Assembly (NCBI GenBank): GCA_902796095.1
Contig: CADBNP010000096.1
Location: 1-6,080 of the forward strand
Length of the DNA: 6,080 nt
Direction: 5' to 3'
Source: an uncultured Aeromonadales bacterium
GTDB taxonomy: Bacteria; Pseudomonadota; Gammaproteobacteria; Enterobacterales; Succinivibrionaceae
Within the stretch, counting starts at the first letter, position 1, and every line of letters starts with the position of its first letter. The notes beneath the pieces are model-generated. The model was not told the origin of the DNA, ran no database searches, and was given only the letters and a program-made list of their open reading frames with translations. Position numbers and translations under genes: made by a program. Below, one piece after another: positions 1 through 5,293 of the stretch.

Positions 1-197
1 AATAAGATCTGCCGGGTGATTCTCTGTTGCTGATAATTTTAACACGGTAAGCGGAAAAAGGTTCAGCCAATATCTGAAAGACTTTTTTGTATATGTTAAT
101 GGGGAATAAGAGTGAGTTTTCAGCAGTGACGTTGATTTTTTGATCCTTTCTTAAATCATGACGGATCACGGAAAAATGTGTTTTGGAAGCAGATTCG
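1..197. other. Left-edge region, no certain gene
   Basis: No gene could be established here. On the + strand all three frames stop within the first 50 bases, so at most a few C-terminal codons of an upstream + strand gene could be present. On the minus strand one frame is open from the A-rich tract to the left edge, with a possible GTG start at 169-167 and about 56 codons visible. It has no recognisable ribosome binding site, and its Leu codons (TTA, CTC, TTG) differ from the CTT/CTG-rich use of the neighbouring genes, so it is not called as a gene. A weak inverted repeat (TTCAG / CTGAA) followed by six T lies near 62-90 and could be a poor terminator for a gene to the left. Confidence 0.4.
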
Positions 198-255
198 AAA
201 AAAAAGAATAAAAAAATTAAAAAAGTGTTGCAAACAGTTTAAGTTTGTATATAAT
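198..255 (+). promoter_or_regulatory. ssrA promoter with A-tract UP-like element
   Basis: A near-consensus sigma-70 promoter is visible: -35 TTGCAA at 228-233, a 16-bp spacer, and a perfect TATAAT at 250-255. The A-rich run at about 198-224 just upstream resembles an UP element, as is usual for strong stable-RNA promoters. Transcription would start near 262, giving a 5' leader of roughly 54 nt before mature tmRNA. Confidence 0.8.
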
Positions 256-278
256 GAACAATTCAGAATGAACATCGG

Positions 279-305
279 CTGAAACGTTGTAAGTTATCGT
301 TTCAG
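279..305 (+). other. Hairpin in the tmRNA 5' leader
   Basis: Perfect 8-bp inverted repeat: CTGAAACG at 279-286 and CGTTTCAG at 298-305, with an 11-nt loop. It lies in the precursor between the predicted start (about 262) and the mature tmRNA 5' end at 316. A role in RNase processing or precursor stability is possible but is only inferred. Confidence 0.5.
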
Positions 306-315
306 TTCGAGACCT

Positions 316-670
316 GGGGGTGACATGGCTTCGACAGGAAGAGTGAGGTCCTAGGTGCATGCCAAGCTGATGCAACTTGTAAAACTGTATCAAAAAAATA
401 GTCGCAAACGACGAAACTTTCGCTATCGCAGCTTAATAACCTGTAGTTAGCCTTCCCGCGTTGGCTTGCCAGTGACTCAACGCATGGAAGATCCTTTCAC
501 TGGATCGCATGGATTTCCCGTCTGAGATTGAAGTGCTAAATTTTAATCAGACTGGCACATTGATGGCGTGTTTGCCCGCAGTTAGTGTGTAAGATTAAAG
601 ACAAACTAAGCATGTAGTACCGAAGATTGATCCTTTTTGGACGCGGGTTCAATTCCCGCCACCTCCACCA
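316..670 (+). ncRNA. ssrA: Transfer-messenger RNA (tmRNA)
   Basis: One-piece tmRNA of about 355 nt. With SmpB it rescues stalled ribosomes by adding a degradation tag. The 5' end GGGGGTG (316-322) pairs with CACCTCC just before the encoded ACCA at 667-670, giving a 7-bp acceptor stem with one G-U pair. The T arm GCGGGTTCAATTCCCGC (643-659) and the conserved AAAAAATAGTCGCAAACGACGAA-type resume region are present. The tag reading frame starts at GCA 404-406 and encodes ANDETFAIAA, ending in TAA TAA at 434-439. Close similarity to the E. coli molecule at both ends and around the tag makes the call firm. The middle region, which holds the pseudoknots, is diverged. It has its own promoter and is convergent with the minus-strand cluster. 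No integrated element follows its 3' end, although ssrA is a common integration site. Confidence 0.98.
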
Positions 671-739
671 CGGCAACAGATTCATATCATTTTGTCATTG
701 TTTCATGTTTTCATCAGTTCGGAACTAAATCTCTGGTAC

Positions 740-762
740 AGAACTTTGTACAATTAAGTTCT
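740..762 (+). repeat. AT-rich inverted repeat downstream of ssrA
   Basis: AGAACTT (740-746) and AAGTTCT (756-762) form a 7-bp stem with a 9-nt loop, in the trailer about 70 nt after the tmRNA CCA end. No T-run follows, so it is not a classical terminator. It could be a weak 3' end element for the tmRNA precursor. No better terminator for ssrA is visible before the convergent hairpin at 806-826. Confidence 0.3.
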
Positions 763-794
763 TAAAATACAATCAACTTCTTAAATTTGTGACC

Positions 795-826
795 ATAAAA
801 TAAAGGCCGCAGCTTTAGGCCACGGC
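795..826 (-). terminator. Rho-independent terminator of the rpiA/MIF-like cluster
   Basis: Read on the minus strand, GCCGTGGC (826-819), loop CTAAA and GCTGCGGC (813-806) form an 8-bp stem with two G-U pairs. It is followed directly by CTTTATTTTAT (805-795). It lies about 25 nt after the stop codon of the MIF-like gene. In the + direction the same stem is followed only by a delayed TTTTT, so it may weakly stop ssrA readthrough as well. Confidence 0.8.
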
Positions 827-851
827 ATAGTGCATCCTGTTTTTGTCTGAT

Positions 852-1196
852 CTAGAAGTTAGATCCGTTCCAGCCCCAGTTATCCAGCGGATAGTAGGCT
901 ACATATATGCAATTTCCCGGTATCCCCAGTTCGTTTTCCAGAATTTTGCATACGCTTGATGTCATATTGCCTGTTGCTGAAGGTGATGCTCTTCCGTAGA
1001 GACTTACCGAAACAAAGGCACCCTTGTCGAGTTTTTTGCCGGCAAACCACAGATCAGCACTGTTTTCAATCCCTACCATTACATACTGTTTCGGCTTGCT
1101 GAGATCTGATACTGCAGCATCGGCGATTTCATTCTGAATTTTTTCCTTCTGAGCCTCAGAGACCGGTACGGAAAGCTTTAAATTTATATAAGGCAT
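852..1196 (-). CDS. MIF/tautomerase superfamily protein
   Basis: A 114-aa protein of almost exactly the length of animal macrophage migration inhibitory factor (MIF). MIF-family proteins form trimers and use the N-terminal proline, exposed after Met removal, as catalytic base in keto-enol tautomerisation. Visible matches are Pro2, the SKPKQYVMV stretch at 33-41 (Lys34 aligns with the MIF active-site Lys), and the C-terminal IYVAYYPLDNWGWNGSNF (97-114), which resembles human YINYYDMNAANVGWNNSTF. The Tyr of the active-site pair is kept (Tyr98), but the paired Asn is Ala100. The MIF Cys-X-X-Cys is absent: this region reads AFVSVSLYG. No signal peptide is seen, so the protein is probably cytoplasmic. 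The start is supported by AGGAGA a few bases upstream and by the need for Pro2. It is the last gene of the cluster, 29 nt after rpiA and followed by a terminator. Its natural substrate is unknown. Confidence 0.9.
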   Translation of the reverse strand: MPYINLKLSVPVSEAQKEKIQNEIADAAVSDLSKPKQYVMVGIENSADLWFAGKKLDKGAFVSVSLYGRASPSATGNMTSSVCKILENELGIPGNCIYVAYYPLDNWGWNGSNF

Positions 1197-1225
1197 ATAA
1201 TTCTCCTGTTTTTGACTATTCTGTT

Positions 1226-1945
1226 TTATCTCTGCATGTCTGCGCGCATTATCAGTGATGAGTTAAATTCGTCCCTGTTCTGGTCATCCCTGCGGATAAC
1301 TTTTACTCCGTTCTGGCTTCCCACTATCAGAACATCTGCTGTTCTGTGAGCAAAAAGTCCCACAGTTACAACACCCGGGATCATGTTTATCTGTTCTTCA
1401 TAATCCTTGGGGGCATTTATTCTGAGTCCGCGGACATCAATGATGCAGTTGCCGTTGTCGGTAACAACATTTGTTCTAAATACAGGTCTGCCGCCCATTT
1501 TTCTCAGTTCGCCTGATACATAATTCACGGCCATCGGTATTACCTCGACAGGCAGGGGAAAATCTCCCAGCATTGTAACAAGTTTGGTTTCATCCACGAT
1601 GCAGACAAATTTTTTTGCAACTGCTGCTACAATCTTTTCTCTGGTCAGTGCAGCTCCGCCCCCCTTGATCATTTCAAGGGACCCGTTGATTTCATCAGCT
1701 CCGTCCACATATACATCAAAGGAATCCACATCGTTTAGATCAAATACAGGAATGCCGATTTTTTTCAGGCGTTCTGCTGATGCAACAGAGCTTGACACGG
1801 CCCCCTTGATTTTGTCTTTTACAGTAACAAGATTATCTATAAAGTAGTTTACGGTTGAACCTGTTCCTACTCCAAGTATGTCGCCTTCCTGCACATATTT
1901 AACAGCTTCCAGTGCGGCGGCTCTTTTCATTTCACTCTGATCCAT
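1226..1945 (-). CDS. rpiA: Ribose-5-phosphate isomerase A
   Basis: Interconverts ribose 5-phosphate and ribulose 5-phosphate in the non-oxidative pentose phosphate pathway, in the cytoplasm. The protein is 239 aa, against about 219 in E. coli. It aligns from the first residue without apparent gaps through the active site: GVGTGST at 25-31 (phosphate binding), SSS at 51-53, DGADEIN at 81-87 (Asp81, Asp84), KGGGAALTREK at 94-104 (Lys94, and Glu103 as the catalytic base), DETK at 118-121, and PGVVTVGLF near 190-198. The E. coli homologue ends shortly after the VKVI stretch at 214-217. Here about 22 extra residues rich in Arg, Asp and Asn follow, ending MQR. The start overlaps the end of fau by 14 nt, implying translational coupling. 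The MIF-like gene follows. I am sure of the function. The tail is unexplained. Confidence 0.97.
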   Translation of the reverse strand: MDQSEMKRAAALEAVKYVQEGDILGVGTGSTVNYFIDNLVTVKDKIKGAVSSSVASAERLKKIGIPVFDLNDVDSFDVYVDGADEINGSLEMIKGGGAALTREKIVAAVAKKFVCIVDETKLVTMLGDFPLPVEVIPMAVNYVSGELRKMGGRPVFRTNVVTDNGNCIIDVRGLRINAPKDYEEQINMIPGVVTVGLFAHRTADVLIVGSQNGVKVIRRDDQNRDEFNSSLIMRADMQR

Positions 1946-2528
1946 TTATTTTACCTGCCAATTGATAAATTCGAAGAGGAGTTGCCACTGTTTTTAACTT
2001 TTCATCCCATGTGTCAGCAGGAACCGAGTCAACGAGCTGAAAATTATGGGCAAGACCTATTACGGTAACCTCGCGTCCTGAAAGACGGAGACTTTTAAAA
2101 AGATGATCATAATATCCTCCACCCATGCCAAGGCGGTTTCCTTCAAGATCAAATGCCACCAGGGGAGCAAAAATGACATCCAGATCATCCGGCTGAATTA
2201 TTGGATTTGTCTCATCCGGTTCCGGAATGTTGTATTTATTGGGGATCAGAACAGTACTTTCATCAAATTTTCTGAACTGCATTACGCGCGGAAGATCCGG
2301 ATCTACCACCGGCAGATAAATTTCTGCACTGCATGATCTTAGTTCTTCAATGAGAGGATATGTATCTATCTCACCGTCTGACGGAAGGTAGAGAGCATAG
2401 GAATTATAGGAAAGTATTTCAGGAATTGTTTTGAGCTGTTCAAGCAGATCCAAACCAGCCTTATGCTGATCATCATCGGAAAGACTTCTGCGGAGACTTC
2501 GGATTTTTTTTCTTAACTGACTTCTCAT
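1932..2528 (-). CDS. fau: 5-formyltetrahydrofolate cyclo-ligase
   Basis: ATP-dependent conversion of 5-formyltetrahydrofolate to 5,10-methenyltetrahydrofolate, returning an inhibitory folate to the one-carbon pool (also known as ygfA or MTHFS). The protein is 198 aa. Family motifs seen are a basic N-terminal helix (RKKIRSLRRSL), SDGEIDTYPLI at 50-60, APLVAFD at 121-127, the nucleotide-binding loop RLGMGGGYYD at 132-141, GLAHNFQLV at 158-166, and WDEKL...VATP at 174-184. It lies immediately after 6S RNA, the arrangement known in E. coli where the two are co-transcribed, so it is probably expressed by readthrough of the 6S precursor. No strong ribosome binding site precedes the ATG. The only purine-rich stretch (CAGGG) is inside the 6S 3' strand, so translation may be influenced by 6S processing (inference). 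Its last 14 nt overlap rpiA. Confidence 0.96.
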   Translation of the reverse strand: MRSQLRKKIRSLRRSLSDDDQHKAGLDLLEQLKTIPEILSYNSYALYLPSDGEIDTYPLIEELRSCSAEIYLPVVDPDLPRVMQFRKFDESTVLIPNKYNIPEPDETNPIIQPDDLDVIFAPLVAFDLEGNRLGMGGGYYDHLFKSLRLSGREVTVIGLAHNFQLVDSVPADTWDEKLKTVATPLRIYQLAGKINGSE

Positions 2529-2539
2529 ATCATCTGATG

Positions 2540-2710
2540 GGGTGCCCTGGCATGGTTAAGTAATATTGCCTTGAACCCTATGGTTCAAGTGGAAATCGAG
2601 TTACTCCGGCTTAGGCTTCTTAACCGAATTAAGCTTGCACACCGCAGGGTAAACGATCCCGGATTTTAATGCATCGGCTCAGGAACAGTGACCGCTCCAA
2701 GTCAGGACAC
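2540..2710 (-). ncRNA. ssrS: 6S RNA
   Basis: 6S RNA binds the sigma-70 RNA polymerase holoenzyme by imitating an open promoter, and lowers transcription in stationary phase. It sits between zapA and fau, its standard gammaproteobacterial place. On the minus strand the 5' end GTGTCCTG (2710-2703) pairs with CAGGGCAC (2549-2542) as the closing stem, with one U-G pair. The segment CCTGAGCCGATGCATTAAAA matches the conserved 5' part of the E. coli RNA. The hairpin CTTGAACC-ATAG-GGTTCAAG (2589-2570) matches the conserved TTGAACC...GGTTCAAG element of the 3' half. The length is about 170 nt, against 184 in E. coli. Ends are set by the closing stem and the promoter, so they may be off by a few bases. 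Confidence 0.93.
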
Positions 2711-2715
2711 GTCTT

Positions 2716-2745
2716 ATTATTGTTGTTCGGCACCGATTTTGTCAA
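2716..2745 (-). promoter_or_regulatory. 6S RNA promoter inside the 3' end of zapA
   Basis: On the minus strand there is a perfect -35 TTGACA (2745-2740), an 18-bp spacer and a -10 AATAAT (2721-2716; five of six match TATAAT). The predicted start, about 2710, coincides with the first paired base of the 6S closing stem. The -35 lies in the codons for Leu-Asp-Lys near the ZapA C-terminus, and the -10 contains the zapA stop codon TAA (2719-2717). Confidence 0.8.
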
Positions 2746-3025
2746 GTTTTTTCATCAATGAATTAACCTTGTTTTTGACGGCATCCATTTCCTTTCTGAA
2801 ATCAGCCTCTCTTGACAGATTTTCTTTGCAGTAGTTGACCGCCACAAGACTGATTACCTGATCTATGGGAAGACGGTTGCTGGTCAGTCCCTGCATTTCT
2901 GCAATATCCCGGTTCAGTGTCCGTGCAGCCTTGCGGAATGCATCACTTTCTCCTGCCTTGCAGCTTATTGTGAATTTGTTATGCTGAATTTCTATTTCAA
3001 CTTTTTCAACGGTTGTGGAATCCAT
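2717..3025 (-). CDS. zapA: Cell division protein ZapA
   Basis: ZapA binds FtsZ and bundles its filaments at the division site. The protein is 102 aa, near the usual 100-110. It has the family pattern of an N-terminal beta-strand globular domain (KVEIEIQHNKFTISCKAGE at 8-26), a helix with AARTLNRDIAEMQ at 33-45, the LPIDQVISLVAVNYCKENL segment at 52-70, and a C-terminal helical, heptad-like, lysine-rich coiled coil at about 73-98 that mediates tetramer formation in the family. Position immediately before 6S RNA confirms the call. The start is supported by AGGGAT seven or so bases upstream of ATG. The last codons double as the 6S promoter. ygfB, which is divergent from zapA in many relatives, is not present here. 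Confidence 0.95.
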   Translation of the reverse strand: MDSTTVEKVEIEIQHNKFTISCKAGESDAFRKAARTLNRDIAEMQGLTSNRLPIDQVISLVAVNYCKENLSREADFRKEMDAVKNKVNSLMKKLDKIGAEQQ

Positions 3026-3138
3026 TTTATTATCCCTGCTGACAAAATGTCTGTTGAGCCAATGACTTTAATCGGCCCTTTTTTCAATTTATTTACTTCC
3101 CGGAAAATCTCCGGAGCATAACGCAAAAAAACTGATTC

Positions 3139-3167
3139 AGTCTATCAAAATTTAAATTGATTGGCAA
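3139..3167 (-). promoter_or_regulatory. Candidate zapA promoter
   Basis: On the minus strand TTGCCA (3167-3162; five of six match the -35 consensus) is followed after 17 bp by TAGACT (3144-3139; four of six). Transcription would start near 3132 and leave a leader of about 107 nt. This leader contains two short stem candidates: CCGGA/TCCGG around 3100-3120, and GGGCC/GGCTC around 3056-3078. The promoter is plausible but not unique in this AT-rich stretch. Confidence 0.4.
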
Positions 3168-3386
3168 ACGGACCGGAAAGGAAGAGTTCTTTGATCACTG
3201 GGGAGCGGAAGCAGTGTCCGGACTTTCTTTCTGAAACTGCAGCGGAGTGTCGGATGCAGATATTGTGACGTGACTGTATCAGACGGTATCGTTCTGCTGC
3301 GATTGTGAAGAAATATGCTTTGGGGATATTTCAGATTGTTGCTGATCTTCAACCTTTATCGCATTATTTTCCTTCTGATTTTGAAT
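3168..3386. other. Intergenic region between zapA and the GH36 gene
   Basis: Together with its flanks (3026-3449) this is a gene-free gap of about 420 bp between two divergent genes. No frame here has convincing coding character: the longest stretches have no supported start, family match or ribosome binding site. I see no repeat or RNA structure beyond the promoter and operator elements listed separately. A decayed gene cannot be excluded. Confidence 0.4.
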
Positions 3387-3410
3387 CGGATTAACATTTA
3401 AGTTAATCCG
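3387..3410 (+). promoter_or_regulatory. Inverted-repeat operator candidate upstream of GH36 gene
   Basis: Perfect 9-bp arms CGGATTAAC (3387-3395) and GTTAATCCG (3402-3410) around a 6-bp AT centre (ATTTAA). The site is 40 bp before the GH36 start and overlaps the best -35 candidate, so binding of a dimeric regulator would probably repress, or at least gate, the gene. No regulator gene lies in the window, so its identity is unknown. It could also fold as an RNA hairpin, but no T-run follows, which argues against a terminator. Confidence 0.6.
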
Positions 3411-3422
3411 GTTGTGTATGAT
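3391..3422 (+). promoter_or_regulatory. Candidate GH36 gene promoter
   Basis: TATGAT at 3417-3422 is a good -10 element. The best -35 match, TTAACA at 3391-3396, is 20 bp away, longer than optimal, and lies within the left arm of the inverted repeat. A poor promoter overlapped by a regulator site would fit an inducible sugar-use gene. Confidence 0.35.
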
Positions 3423-3449
3423 TTAAATGTATTGTTTGGGTGAGGATCG

Positions 3450-4991
3450 GTGGTTTTTATGATTCAGAATGATGACACGGGACTGCGCAATGATGAACCT
3501 GTAAAGCCGGAGCCAGAGATTAAGGCAAAATACAATTCCATGCTGAGGGAGAATTTAAGGCATATATTCACCAGAACAGTTGATGATGAGTATTATGTAC
3601 GATCCCTTATTTATAAGAACATTTATTATCGTAATGTACGTCCGGAAAGTGTACCGCTGTTTGCTTTTGATCTTCCTGGGGATGCACCGGTATACATTGA
3701 AGGCTATCAGATGCTTTCACATATCGGCGGAACAGCTTCGGCTCCTGTGCAGCTCGGCCGAATGAATGATTCGACAGATCTCCATGTCTGTTTTCTGACT
3801 CCGGGAGAGGTATGCGGTTTTAATTATATGCTTACCTGCATTGATGAAGAGTGGTATCTTCTCGGTGCTGTAACCTGCTTCAATACATATCTTGCCTTCC
3901 ATCTTAAAAACTGTCATGTGGATGTTGTATGGGAAATGGCAGGAACCGAAATCGATTCCAGATCGGAGTATGAAGGTGAAAAGATCTGCCTGTTATCATC
4001 AGGATCAAAGGAGGAAGTTCTTGAACGCTACGGAAAAATGATTTCAAGATTTCACACACCGAGAAAGTCTTCCTCAAAGATTGGATGGTGCTCATGGTAT
4101 GCCTACTATGACATAGTCACTGAAAAGGATATTTATAAAAATCTGGACATGATGACAAATCAGTGGCCGGAACTTGATTATCTCCAGATAGATGACGGCT
4201 ACCAGACTCATATGGGAGACTGGCTTGAGTCTTCGGATCGTTTTACCGGCGGACTCAAGGAGATTTGCTCAAAGATTCTCAGCGCTGGAAAAAAAATAGG
4301 GATCTGGGTTGCTCCTTTTATTGTAAGCGGTTCATCACGGCTGTTTAAGGAGCATCCTGACTGGGTGGTAGAGGGTTCCCGTCATCACCCTCTTGCCGCG
4401 GAAAGTATTACCTATGGAGGCTGGAGAGATACTCCATGGTATATTCTTGATTTTTCAGTTCCTGAAGTGAAGGAATATATTCGATCTGTGTTTTCATATT
4501 TTCACAATGAGATGGGCATAGATTACTTTAAACTCGATGCTCTCTTCTGGGGTGCCATACCTGATGTGAAGTACAGAGATCGCAATCTTACCGTGTGCCA
4601 GCACTACAGGGAAGCAATGCGTGTTATTCGTGAGGCCGTCGGTGAAGAAAGTTACATTCTCGGGTGCAACGCTCCTTTATGGCCGTCTCTTGGTCTGTTT
4701 GAAGCTCAGAGAGTAACTGATGATGTTGAAAGAAGACATGCCAGGATAAGTGAGCAGGCAGTGCAGGCTGAAGCGAGAAAATGGATGTCGGGTGTGCTGT
4801 GGCTTAATGATGTTGACTGCATGGTTTCAACCGGTGTGATCCCTGATGATTATAATCTTCTGAAGAAAATGCTGCTGGATTCCAGGGGACCATTGATCAT
4901 TGGAGATCCTCTGGACAAGGCTGGCAGTGAACTTCATGATCTGATAAAAGTCTGGAGGAACAAGGTTTCTGCTGCAGGGCAGGAGAAGTAG
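3450..4991 (+). CDS. GH36 family alpha-galactosidase
   Basis: Retaining glycoside hydrolase predicted to remove terminal alpha-galactose from oligosaccharides of the raffinose/melibiose type. The 513-aa protein resembles the short Thermotoga maritima GalA type (about 550 aa). Residues 1-200 form the N-terminal beta-rich domain. The TIM barrel begins at IGWCSWYAYYD (211-221), followed by LQIDDGYQ (245-252; the Asp pair contacts galactose in the family), GIWVAPF (284-290), YFKLD (359-363) with the probable nucleophile Asp363, ILGCNAP (403-409), and RVTDDV (421-426) with the probable acid/base Asp425, then WLNDVDC (451-457). The C-terminal beta-sandwich of GalA is largely missing. There is no signal peptide, so the enzyme is cytoplasmic and would need sugar uptake by a transporter not in this window. 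The start is ambiguous: GAGGA (3442-3446) is 3 nt from GTG 3450 and 12 nt from an in-frame ATG at 3459, and an in-frame stop lies at 3441. A single-gene unit with its own terminator. Confidence 0.92.
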   Translation: MVFMIQNDDTGLRNDEPVKPEPEIKAKYNSMLRENLRHIFTRTVDDEYYVRSLIYKNIYYRNVRPESVPLFAFDLPGDAPVYIEGYQMLSHIGGTASAPVQLGRMNDSTDLHVCFLTPGEVCGFNYMLTCIDEEWYLLGAVTCFNTYLAFHLKNCHVDVVWEMAGTEIDSRSEYEGEKICLLSSGSKEEVLERYGKMISRFHTPRKSSSKIGWCSWYAYYDIVTEKDIYKNLDMMTNQWPELDYLQIDDGYQTHMGDWLESSDRFTGGLKEICSKILSAGKKIGIWVAPFIVSGSSRLFKEHPDWVVEGSRHHPLAAESITYGGWRDTPWYILDFSVPEVKEYIRSVFSYFHNEMGIDYFKLDALFWGAIPDVKYRDRNLTVCQHYREAMRVIREAVGEESYILGCNAPLWPSLGLFEAQRVTDDVERRHARISEQAVQAEARKWMSGVLWLNDVDCMVSTGVIPDDYNLLKKMLLDSRGPLIIGDPLDKAGSELHDLIKVWRNKVSAAGQEK

Positions 4992-5013
4992 AATTTTAAA
5001 GATCGTTTTTGTG

Positions 5014-5049
5014 GGCTGAAGAGGGAACTCTTCAGCCGAGTTTATTGTT
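5014..5049 (+). terminator. Rho-independent terminator of the GH36 gene
   Basis: Perfect 10-bp stem GGCTGAAGAG (5014-5023) / CTCTTCAGCC (5028-5037) with a GGAA tetraloop, a stable GNRA type. It starts 23 nt after the stop codon and is followed by a T-rich stretch (TTTATTGTTT). On the minus strand no T-run follows, so it serves the GH36 gene and not the convergent toxin gene. Confidence 0.85.
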
Positions 5050-5293
5050 TGTGATCTTCATAGAAGTGCTCTGTCAGACATACCTGTCATAATTTGTATA
5101 GACTCCATTTCCTCTTATTCATCAATTAGCAGAACTCAATTCTAAACCGTCAGTTGTTCCCAGTAAGCATTATTGCCGATTATTCTAGTATTTGCCAAGC
5201 AATTACAACATAATAGTTTCTACAATTGTCACAATTTTGATGTGCATTCAGAGAATGATAGGAGTTTCACTTTATTAAGGTCTATAAATATAC
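5050..5293. other. AT-rich intergenic region between convergent genes
   Basis: No gene is visible on either strand. One + strand frame is open from about 5020 to 5145 but has no ATG, GTG or TTG start with a ribosome binding site. No terminator for the minus-strand toxin gene was found just after its stop. The only compact structure is the odd palindrome AATTGT-C-ACAATT at 5224-5236. The region may mark the border between core chromosome and the AT-rich segment to the right. Confidence 0.4.

Noticed and set aside
660..850. Integrated element at the 3' end of ssrA
   Set aside because: ssrA is a common integration site, but no integrase or repeat of the ssrA 3' end is seen. The region leads directly into a housekeeping cluster.
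1584..1847. 87-aa + strand open frame
   Set aside because: It lies wholly inside rpiA on the opposite strand and has no family features. It is a shadow of a well-conserved gene.
2103..2336. 77-aa + strand open frame
   Set aside because: Antisense to fau, with no ribosome binding site or recognisable motif.
3152..3352. 66-aa minus-strand open frame in the zapA-GH36 gap
   Set aside because: Its composition is unlike a folded protein, it has no ribosome binding site or family match, and it overlaps the candidate zapA promoter.
3580..4095. Three short frames (3580-3765 +, 3717-3917 -, 3904-4095 -)
   Set aside because: All lie inside the GH36 gene in other frames and show no independent coding evidence.
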